Shown piece by piece: positions 38,301 through 50,300 of a stretch of 64,000 nucleotides of DNA. The position numbers were made by a program, and so were the translations under genes. Each line of letters starts with the position of its first letter. The first letter of the stretch is position 1. Source of the DNA: Otis tarda (taxonomy: Eukaryota; Chordata; Aves; Otidiformes; Otididae); NCBI GenBank assembly GCA_026413225.1, contig CM048552.1, positions 202,319,553 to 202,383,552 on the forward strand. The letters are read 5' to 3'. The notes under the pieces were generated by a model. That model was not told the DNA's origin. It saw only the letters and a list, made by a program, of their open reading frames with translations, and ran no database searches.

Positions 38301-41300
38301 AAACACAGTTAAATTGAAGTGTTAGTAGGAATTTCATTGCAGGCTGGTCTTATTAATAGCCACTTCTGAGTCAGATATGATGGACTGATCCTCTCAGTTA
38401 GAGATTACTCAGTTTATAATCAGTAGTTGAAAATCACAATTTAGAAAGTATTGGGATATTTTGCTCTTCAATTTTGTTTATTGCTTTTCATGGTGAAAAC
38501 TGATTGCAGACAGTCTGTATAGCATATTTTACTTACAAAAAAACCAAGAAAGGTAAAAAAGCCAGCAGGGAAGAGGAGCAGTCATTTGAAAGAGAGAAAG
38601 GTAGGCAAGGAAGGGGAAGCGCTGACCTTGTATCCCATTACATCAGATTCATTAGCTAGAGGTCTGACTGGCTCCCACCCAAGAGACACATGAGAGCCAT
38701 CCTGTATCCACATAATATTGCTTGGTGCTTGGCTGGGAGCTGAAAAGAAAAAAAAATAACAACGTGTACATAAATACAGTTTATAGGTAGTTTCTTCAAA
38801 ATGAAAAAAAAAAGTGTTTCAATCATTTATTACATTTACAACTGGCTGTATTACCAGGCTCCTAAATCTAATTGGCATTTTGAAAGACACTTTTTTTTTT
38901 TTTTTTCATCAGAATTGTCATTTAATAGATTGCGGTGAATATATACTCAGCCCACCCCATAAACACCACAGAAATTATGAACTTCAATTTTTTTCTCTTC
39001 CTTCTTTGTAAAAAAATGCTTTGTTTTCTGGGATGATAACCTTTGTTATGAATGCAAAATCATATGAATTCACATCTAAATATCAAAGCAAAGCCACGAA
39101 TCAAAACTATAAATGTTCCCTGATTAATATACACTCTTATTAAAGGAAAACCCAAGAGGGTAGAGGTTGCTCCCTGACTTCTCCCTTTGAGCAAAGGTAC
39201 TCAGATCACTTACGAGACTTCTTGGTTGCTGCACGCACCACAGTGCTAGGTGGTCCATACCCTGCAGCGTTGTATGCCCTCACTGTTAGGTGATATAATG
39301 TGTTTCCTTCTAATCCCGTCAGGAGGATGGATGACTCATTTCCCTCAGTTTTGACCTTTTCTGCTGCTTCTTCCTGCTCCATGTCCTTCCAGTAACCAAC
39401 CTGCCAACAAGCAACCAAATGAAGGATTAATATAAGCATCTGGGAAGATCATACTTCCAGGTGCTCATACTTGTTATACTGTGGAGGGTCTTTTTACCAT
39501 TTCGGCCTTGTGTCTGATCATCAAGCTCCTTTAAACATGTGAGATTTTCAGCCTAACCTCAGAGCCAAGCAATGCTCACTTCTCCAAAATAGCGAGACTG
39601 AGAATGTTACCTGAAGCATGTTGAATTGCTGTGTGCTGACACATCCTCTGATGGAAAATCAGAGGATGAACATTGGCAGGAAGTCAAAATTATTTCAAAG
39701 AATTCAAGGAGAGCTCATCCTGTGTTAGGTCACCAGAATATTTACCTTCACCCAGGAAAGTTCTGACCACATCAGTTAAGAAGTGTTGTGAGCAATATTC
39801 CCTTCCTGGCCCTGTGCAACTCAGAGCCACGAGATTTCTTATCAGTGCCATGGGTAGGAAGTGACAGAACACCAAAGGAAATCTTTCATTCATCTGAAAA
39901 ATCTTATCTGAAGAAAAAGAAGGAAGTGAATTCAGTTTTAATTCTTGGATATAAACAGGTTTCTGGTAAATGCAGTTTTGATAGTATGTTTATGCCCTTT
40001 TTTTCAGATATAAGAAGTCTAAATAATCTTTGGTGGTTCTTAGTCCCTGTTTCCGGTATCTGCACTGAGTTCATCACAATCTCAAAGAGGTTATAGAGCT
40101 GAGTGAGGACCAAGTATTTGCAGGGTATAACTGGAAAAAGGCAGTACCATCTCATTTTAATGTATCTAGGTGACCTACACAGTAAAGTAATTCTCATGGG
40201 GTCCTATTTTCCTAACAGGAGATGTCACTAATGTGCCATTCAAAGACCTGTATTCAGCTTAACGTTATTCATGCTGAGACCTACTTGCATTTATGCCACA
40301 TTTTGACCTTTTCTGTGAGGTTGGTTATTTCATAATAAGTTATTCATATTATATCTGGATAACTTTTCCTCTGAGAAAAAGGTCATGGACAATACAGCAC
40401 TCTTGTGCATGTATCCCAGAAAATGGCGAACCAAAAAACCAAGGGGTTCATAGGAAAATAAGACCAATAAGTACAATGCTGACCTTTTATAATTGCACTA
40501 GGACTGCCATTTCAAAAATAAAAAAAAAACTAGAAAGACCTGGCTGCGAAAAGATACATTTGAGGTCATAGCTTCACTTGAGTAAAGTAGCTCTGTTAAC
40601 TTTGATCGAGAGTATATCGATTTGTGCCAACTTGAAGTCTACTATTTCAGTTGTGAAATTCATGTAAATCTTTTTCTGTGTGCCTGAATTATCTTATGTT
40701 TGTCCACTGCCCCAGTGGAGGAGGCTGGGGGTGCACAAGAAGTTGGGATGGGACATAGCTGGGACAACTGACCCCAACTGGCCATGGAATATTCCATACC
40801 ATATGACATCATGCTCAGTATATAAACTAGGGGGAAACCTCACCAGGGAGCTGCTGCTCAGGGACAGACTGGGCATTGGTCAGCAAGTAGTGAGCAATTG
40901 TGTTGTGCATCACTTGTTTTGTATATTTAACAACAACAACAACAACATTTTTCCCTTTATTTTCTGTTCTATTAAATTGTCTTTATCTCAATCCATGAGT
41001 CTTATCTTTTTTTTTCTTTGGATACTCTCCTTCGTCCCACACAGGGAGGAGTGAGTGAATGGCTATGTGGTATTTAGCTGCCTACTGGGTTAAACCACAA
41101 CAATGTTAAAATGCTGTTGCTTTAATGCCTACCTTAATTACAGCTCAGATAACAAACCTAGCTGCAGTCACTACTTGTTGAAATAAGCATGACTCACTGA
41201 GGTATATTGCGAGCTGAACGCTTGACCAACCCTATTGGTATCTGAAGTAACACCTAGTCACATCTTTCTTGGAAAGAAAAAAGAATCAACAAGCATTTAT

Positions 41301-44300
41301 TCACACACTATGACTGAATTTCTAATACTTATTATCTCTTGGGCAGTCAGATTCCTTTCATTGTACTTGCAATGCACCTTTACAAACTTGACACCACAGT
41401 GATGAGAGTGACATAGTATTAAGCAGCGTATGAACAGGTAGTGATAGGCAGCGCATGTCCTGGAGAGCCTATCACATCAGGCAAAGTCTGATGAGGATCT
41501 GACAGGGAAATGGTTGGAAAGGAAAAGTGACTTGCCCAAGTGACTTGTCCACAGGTGAACAGTAGCAGGGGAGGAAACGCAACTGAAGTAGTGAAATCCT
41601 GGTTCTAGAAAGCCAGGAGCAAAATTATAAGTAGCTCAATAGATCTCATTGTGACAGTTTATTTACAGGGCACAACAGGTCTTGAGTGAATGTAATGTAC
41701 AAGACGGTAGATAGCCCCCAGCTTTTGCATTGAAGCTTTTTTTTTTGTATAATGTTGTGAGAACCTGATTTTCCATATATTGGTGTTAGGACTGCACAGA
41801 TATTAAACCCTTATGAGTGTAGAAGAAAGCTAGGAGCATAACTCAGCCCTTTTGATATTTTTCATGTGTTTGGAAGTGCTGTCCACCACTGTTTATATGG
41901 CATTATCAGTTTGGATACTAATTGTATTTTGCATGTATTAAGTCTGCAAAAATAACTATGGCATGTTCCCTACCAGTTCTGCTGTACCACATGAAAAAGA
42001 TGTTCTCCCTTGGCAAAGGGGTATACTTGCAGGAATTAATATACTATTTTAAGTAAAAGCATGAAATGCAATTTGGCAGTGCTTCTATTTCAGTTTCTCC
42101 TGTATTTCAAAGCCCTTAAGTGTTTGGTCCCTGCTTTTAAAATTCCCCTTACGTTTTTGCCAGGTGAGTTTGGACTTTGATTTCAAAACATGCTTTTCTC
42201 TTTCTTTCTTAATACATACATCCATTTGTTGATGGCCAAATGAACTAAAGGAAAAAGTGGTTATAAAAAAGTCCAACTCTGATGACTGCTGACTGAGGTC
42301 AATGGTGGGTGAACTTGTGTCAATTTGAACCAAAATGAAGACACTGCTGATATTTAAAAGTGCTGGACGTATTTCTTAAAACAGAGAGTTTGTTTATGTA
42401 CACTATGTTTGCTTTTTTAAAAAAATCTTGCTATTTTCTGTAACCTTAATTTATACTGCTCAGAAGGGATTTACCTCACTTAGAGTAGGTTTTCATTAAT
42501 GATATCTTTGAATATTGATATAGCATGAAGCATAAATCACAAAAGAGTAGTCTATATTTTAAAAATGAAAAAGGACGGGGAAAAGCATTTGGTCTGTTTA
42601 ATGTGTCATTGTTTGTGAGGTTTTAAATTTTTGCTGAGCTTTCTGTGGTTTTTCAACTGATTTCCAGAAACCTGTTTCTTTGAGCTGGAGAGAAAGCAAT
42701 AATGGTATTTAAAAAACTGAGTAGAGGAGGAACATACAAGCTGCTTTGTCCTGATCGTGGGTTAAGCAATTGTTAAAAGTAAACCATGACATTAAAAATA
42801 TGATTCCATCTATTTTTTTCTCTTTCTCTAATACTTAGAGACTACTTCCTTGAAGTTTTATGTTAAAAGATATCTTAAATAATACTTATCTTTTTCCCAA
42901 ATTGGTTTCTAGGGTATGTATAATAGCACTTTGGTATAAATTAATGTGATCTAGTTGCAGTCCTTCTTCTCTAAGTTCAGTAGGGTCAGAGCTGTTGTCT
43001 GGGTACTCCTTCTATTGACCACAGATAGGTAAAGCTACAAATTAGGCATTTCAAGTAAGAGTCTAAATTAGGTAGGATGAATCAAAGTGGACAAACGCAC
43101 AAACTTGTCTGCACTCTCTGATTAAGTCTTTACCAGCATCAAAAGTACTGACATCACTGAAAATGAACTTGAAGAGATATCAGAGTATAGAAAGTGCCAG
43201 GGGAGAAAGAGCAGTGAGCTGAAACAGTTGCTGCTAGCCACTAAAAAAAGATTCATATTTCATAAAAACCGTTTTCACTATCATTATCAGAAAGCCTATA
43301 AGCTCCTTGAACTGACACACTGCAGTCATGCAAATGTTAGTGCTGGCACAACTGCAATGGCAGAACAAGCACTTAGGACAGGAGAAGGGGTGCTTTTCGT
43401 ATCATCTGCTGCTGAGTTTTGTATCATCTCAAGATATTGGTGTGACTGTCCTTCAGAACAAGATGAGAGGTTCCTACAAAGGGTCAATCAACCTCAGTTC
43501 CTTCCCTCTCACCAAAAGCATTGTTGACTGAAAAGAAGAAAGAAAACACCGTTTAGTACTCCTAAATTCTAGGGTCTTTTCTAGAGTAGCTTGCGTCCTC
43601 CTCCTCTTTTCTCAGGTACTCTCTTCTCTCCTGCATGCACATGGGAAGAAGACTGGTATTGTACCTCAACCTTGAGGACTATCATAAAATATCTAGTCAT
43701 ATTTCTTATGAAAAACCAATAATTATCTAGGTTTCTCATTTTAGGTAATAGAAAGCTAGTAGTCTTGTAACAAAATATTCATGATACAGACATTGCAAAG
43801 GGTTTGGCTCTCTTGAGGCCCTCATGAGCGATCTAGAGTGCAATCCATACTGTAAGGACTTGAAAAGCAAATTCTGTAAAATCTTACTTACAGTCTTCAA
43901 GATTTCAGAGGTGTTTGAATTAGCATATAAGTAACTTTTTAGGCAAAATTGACTCATATATAAAACAATCCAATTGCTAATTTTGTGTTTGGGAAAATTC
44001 ATTCATTCCAAAACTGAAGTCTGGTAAATAAGTATTCAGGCTGATGAAACATCAATTCCTCTTTTTTTTTTTTTCCTGTCTTGCTTTACCAGCCTCTAGT
44101 AGAACCATCCATATATTCTTTCTAAATTACTTCAAGGTATACTTCACTAAATTTAAAAAAAATCACATTCCAGTACCTTGTAGACGTAATTTTAACTGTA
44201 AAACCAGATAAAGTACATCTAAGAAACAGCAAAAACTCTTGAATATTTCTCTTTGAAAAGACATAATATGACATAAACAAGTTATTATGTCAGGTAATCC

Positions 44301-47300
44301 TCTCTAAAAATGGCATTGAAGATTTTCTATTTTTTATACATTTTTTTTTAGTTGCAAGTTGATCTTTTCATTAGGTTAGTCAAGCTCCTATCCCTTAGTG
44401 GAATTCCAATGAAAAAGACATGAGCTTTGTGATCTATACTTAAATATTACCCTTGTTTTCTGGAAAAGAAAAAAAAAATCTCTTCTTCCAACCATTAATT
44501 CTTTCCTTTCCCTACTGGTAGAAAGTGACAAAGAAAATACTGCCTAGGGCTAAAATAGATTTTATAACCTTCAAGTTATAGATTCTAAACAATAAGTATG
44601 AACCAGACCCTGTATTTTTCTACTATTCTGACAAATTTTTCAAGTTACTTCTACTTTATCAGAATGTAGCTGACATATATTTAGTAAGGTCGGGCGGACA
44701 GCTGACAAATCTGTACTGAAGTCAGGAATAATATGTGCTTTGGAAGATGCAAATGAGTACAGCAAACCTTGCATAAAACTCATGTGACATAACAGTTAAC
44801 ACTGCCTTTCAGTGACGGCAATGTGAAATTGGACAAGTTACTTTGCCTTTCATTACTCCTTAGTACAAAGTGCAAACACGGCTGGAGTGAAAGTAGGTCA
44901 CTGCAAACTTGTCCATATGTAGTAAATATTCTGTCACTTGTTGATTAGAGCCCAAACATTAAAAAATAGCCCCTTCATTTATAATGCTGTTGCTAAAAGG
45001 CCAGGAAATGTGAAGACCATGTAGGTGGTTGTCATTGCTGCAGTGACCACAGGCAGAATACAAATTGAGACATGGAAACAGAGTGACTAGTCAGATTATT
45101 TTGCATTCAATTTGAATTGGAGGCAACATTTTACTTGTTGCCACAATAATACCTCATTAGGATTTTTTTTTAAATATAAATAATTATTTTTTTTAAAATC
45201 AAAGTCACTGGATTTCTGTACATTATCTATTTGCTATTTGTGGATTAAAAGAGTACTACAGGCTATGTTCTGAACTGTACTACATACAATAAAACTTTCA
45301 AAATCAGTTTTCAAATTATAAGAGTGTTCACAGAAGCTGAAGAAAGTGAATCATATGGAAAGCTGAAAGCTGCTCCAAACGTCTGTTTTTTGGGGGAGGC
45401 GTTTAACCACAGTGTCTTGCTATACAGAGTCCTTCCTTTTTGCACTGAGGGGATGCTTTAAAGAGAAACTGTCAGTGTCTAAACACTTTCCAAGACAGAA
45501 AGACCACCTCTGATATGAAGAGGGCCTGTTGTCCCATCTATAAAAGCCACCTATTGCTGGGACACATCTGTAGAGCTAAGGGAAGTGTTGTCTGAGAAGC
45601 AGGTAAATGTAAAATATATTCAAGTTATGAAAGAATAAATTTCTAAAGAAATAACTTTCACTTTTAGAAAGAAAATCTATTTTATATTTTAAAAACATGT
45701 AAAACAAGTTAATAGAACATTTTAAGAATCAATGTGATTGACGGCATGAGGGTAAAAGTAAAAATAGTATACGTCATTTAAAAGACATCAAGATATCTGG
45801 GAGGATGTAACAAAACAGCCACCTTTCTGAGAGAAAAAGACAGGGTGCAGTGAGCAAGTTATTTCAGAGAATAAAAGACTGGCCTGGAAATTGAAGAGAA
45901 AGGTTAGTAGCAAGTGGAACACTTCAATGTGGAGAGGGATCGCATTTGCAAGGTGAATATCATCTCTGTCAGATGCAGTTCTGTTATCTTTATATATAGC
46001 AGTTCTAAAGCCAAAATTGTTAGATATCACTTTTGCTGCATGAAGCAAGCCATGTGCAAAGAGGTAAAAACATGTTTAACGTTAAGGAAGAAGTAGGGAT
46101 AAACTGCAAGAGAGTTTGCAGAGTTCAGCATGGAGACACATATGGGGAAAAGACCCGGACAAATGAGAGACCTGAGGGAACACATCATGGTCACAGCCTG
46201 CTTGGACTGCACTGGAGAGCAACATGGCAGTATCTAAGTATCAAGAAGCTACAGCAAATCAAGTAAAAAAAATACTGACTTATTGTGTTTAAGTTGTGGT
46301 GTAAATATGCTGTCCTGGTGAAGGCTATCCAGCCTGAGGCTATGCTGGAGACTGTCGTGGCTCTGGTGTTGCCCAAACACATACATTTCCTTCCTAAGGC
46401 CATCAGCTATGGTTATGAGCCCCCAGGTCTTTTCTGGACACGCTGCCAGGGAGATACTGTACTTGTAGGTCACAAGATGTCATTAGACATCCGTATCATT
46501 GGTATCTGCCTCAGATCTACATGTTTATTCTTTTCATTGTTACTGTAGAGAATCAGGAAAGAGTCAGGACTGTCCAAAGGGCTAAAGCAGGTCAAATAAC
46601 TTGCACCTCCAGATCAGTAAATTGAGTCTAGCAGAGCTATTTCACGAGGAGCGGCATAGCCTGAACCACAACATCAGGATGGGTTGTGGTGGCCCCAAAA
46701 GATAGGTTTAGTCCTAGATGTGAGCTGTTCCTGGAGGTTTAGATTGTAAACCAGATCCGAAGCTACAACTGGATCCAAAAGTGCGAGAGGGTCCATTGCC
46801 AGGGCCGGTTCTCTTCCCCAAGTCAGGAAAGACTCTCTCTAAGTAGAGATTTATTTGTTGAGGGTGCAGCTGCTTCTTCCCCTCCTGACACCTGGCCTTT
46901 TGCTGTGTGCCCGGCAGATGTCTGCCGGCCACTGCATGAGGAGAGTCTGGGGGTGGTAGAGGCTCTTCCCCTGCTCTGTGTTGATTGCTCTCAGTAAATA
47001 ACAAGTTTGAACTGGTCACTTAGAGCTGGAAACTGTCAATACCTAATCTCCCCCAGCCTGTAAAAGAGGCATGCTAGGTCACTTGCAGTTCTTTCAGCTA
47101 TTTTTGAAGTGCCAAAGACATGTTATATGAACCAGTGTTGAACAGTTTTCAAGCACAAATAAATAAAAGATGTGCCGGTGCTACAGCTGTGACCGTTGTT
47201 CTACAGCTAGTCATATGTATGCTAAAACGAGCATAATTTCTATTGAAGCTTCACCACTGCACATGTTAACAGAATGCAACGCTAGCAAAAGCAACAAGAC

Positions 47301-50300
47301 TTCTCATTATGATATTCTGTGTTCATACCTCAAATCCCTGTGGTCTTCCTAGACTTTCTTTAATATGTTTCCATGCAACAAGAATCTCTGATACAGACAA
47401 ACTCGTAGCTTTGACATCGATGGGAGCAGCGGTGGGTTCTGTATTAAGAAAAATTGAAACAATAAACTTCCACTGTAACAACCTGTATTTATCAAAAACA
47501 CTCCATCTGAAACTGTCATTTAGTTCCTTTATTCTGCCTTAATACTCACAAGAAGGTATGACATTACGGGGAACATGAAAAACTGAACAAGATGAAGAGA
47601 TTTTTATTGTTGCATTTCTTTATTTGTGTCATGCTACATCAATATCTCATCACTGATGATGGGCGCAGCAAACTGTGACAGAATCTTGTCTATGATTTAA
47701 AAAAAAATTCTCTAATATTTGTAAATGCCCCCTCCTCCCTTTCATACACCTTGATCAGCCTGATTTCAGCAGCAAATGGAGCATTCATTCTCTTCCTGGC
47801 GTTTTAGTGCTATTCTGTCAGTTCAGGATGAGTGATACCTTGCTAGGGTGCTCAGTCAGTCCTGCTTGGGGGCTATACCGAATGGCAAGTGATACCCAGA
47901 GCTGTAGTGAAATGCTACATAAAAGACATTTTTAGGACTATATTATTATGTCCTTGAAGTCACAAACACCAGTGTTTGGGCCATGCCATCTCCTCTCTGC
48001 TGTGAAGCATTTACTGTTTTAGGCCTGGGATGCACGCTTTCCTAAAGAAGGCATTAAGAGAAAGGATTTGTCCCTCTGATTACCTGTGTTGCTACCATTG
48101 GCCCTATGTCTGTGTTTCTGTTTCCGTGCTATTCATAGGACGTTCTGCAGTCCTGACCTCCTGATCATCTGGAGCAGAGGACCATCTCTGGCCTCCAACC
48201 AGGGCAGGTGTCCTTCAGTGCTGCTGGGGTATGGCCAGGGTGCACACTGGAGGCTTAGCACTGCAGGACGCTTTGCATATCATACCTGCCCCAATAGTTT
48301 TGCCACAGGCATGTTTTACTTTGAACTTTCAGACCATTGAACACTTTACAGAGTTCCAGCTTCTTTCAGTGGTTGGGAATCAGGTAAATGTACATAGAGA
48401 TCTGCCATGAAAGGCCACTGAGCATACCATCAATTTGTATCACAAGTTAGTGCATTGGGAGTAAAGAGTGTTCAGAAATTGTCACATATCAAACTGAGAC
48501 ATGAGTTAAGGAAATCTTTTGGATCTTTTGCTTTATTACCTAAATATTACTGAGAATTTGCTTAAGACAAGCTGTGGAGACAAGGCTTGAACTCAGACAG
48601 CAAAGCACACAGCAGCAGCTTTTCTCCACCATTCTGGTGCAGTTCACTTGCTCAGCAAAGAGGTGAATTCACATTCCGCTGGAGTCGCAGAGCCTGTGAT
48701 TGCTTCCTTGGCCTAATGCTCCTTGTTACACTTCTAATGTGTTGATCTGCTCTTGAAGGGCAGGCAGAAGTCTTGGCTTTTATGTTATAGGGAGATACAT
48801 CAAATTGTTCTCTAAAAAATGTTTTTTGGGGGGCTCATTTCACAGAGTTACAGAAAAGGAGTTTCTTATGGAACAGCCTGAGCTAAAATGATACATTTTT
48901 CTCAGTGATCAAACTGCCTTCGTAAGATGCCTAATATCAGTCTTCACTCATTAGCTGCTCTTCTTTCTCTGATCACATTGCAGGCATTGTTCTGGCACTG
49001 CTGCCTTACAGTTTTTCTCTGACATGGCTTGTACAAATTTTGCATCCTTTTTGATGTCATATTTTTAATGTTTGCAGCTCTTTTTGATCTTCTTTTTTAT
49101 TTACTTCTAAAGAAAAGAAGCATTTCTGATGTGATGCAAAATGGTGTTCGCCAACAATGAGTACTGCTAATAAGTATAAAATATATATGGAACTGTTCAG
49201 GTAACAAAGAATAAAAAAAATATCTCCAGGAATAAGTGAAATGATCTTCAGAATTCAATACTGAAAGAATTGTGCTATAAAGAAATACATTCCTCTTAAT
49301 GTGATTTTCTGTTCAATAGTTACACCCTACTTTCAATTTTATGTACCACTAAGATTTGTGTGGCAAAACTATTTTCTAGTTTTTGTATTATTGAAGCAAT
49401 TACCTTGTTGTCAGAAAAGATTGCTGTGGGATAAATAATTTGAGATGTACACAAAATGTTGTTTGGCAGCCTTTACACTTTCTATAAAAGTAGAAATCAT
49501 TTCCTCTTCATAGCATTCATTAGGGGTGGTTTATGTATTGCTCAGAATAGAAACATAGAATATCTTCTGGTATTTTTAAAAAATTGTTTTCAACAAATGG
49601 AGTAGAAATAGTTTGCATTTTTTTTTTATGTGAAGAAAATGCATTTCTTATATATCCAGAAATTATTCGCTGCAGTTTCACTGATACTAGACATTGAGAA
49701 TGTAAGTGTTCAGCAAAAGAACAGAAATTATATATTTAGGAATAAGGTATAGCATGACTGGCTGAAAGTTTATGGAGACTAAATAACATTTTTTATTGAT
49801 TCAGATAAGATGAGGACCATATAATTTCTGGTGATATAATACAGTCTGTGGTTCACTCCAATGTCATGCTTTATTCTGTGTGTCTAAAACTAGTGATAAG
49901 TTTGACAGGTTCATTAGGTTTTTCTATAATAGTCACTGATGTTATAATCATATTATTTTCTTAATAGCAATATGCTAAATCTTTGTCTACCTGAGGTCAT
50001 ACTGACTGAAAAAAAAATCAATATCTTTAATAGTCCCTTTAATATTCCCTGATTGAATTAAAGATGCAGCACAACAAGTTGTCAAAAAGCTATGTGCAAT
50101 GTTGATGAAACATTGTCTTTCCATATGCTGCAAGCACACTTTAAGCAAACATGTTCAATCTTAGGTCTTTGAGGTGGCTATAATAAAGCAGGACAAGGAA
50201 TTGTACTATTTGCTTTGATATAATGTTCAACCATCAGATTGAATTCTAAATTTTTATACTGGCAAGTAAGAGATAGAAGAGCTAGTTACTAACTCTCATT

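Larger units (their letters stand above)
39401..47328 (-). other. CNTN5 intron, 7,928 nt
   Basis: The intron lies between the two exons of FnIII domain 3. It holds a truncated ERVL-like LTR (40698-41099), an 11-bp perfect hairpin (39642-39668) and a locally GC-rich segment (about 46690-47030). The remainder is AT-rich DNA without visible features. Confidence 0.7.
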
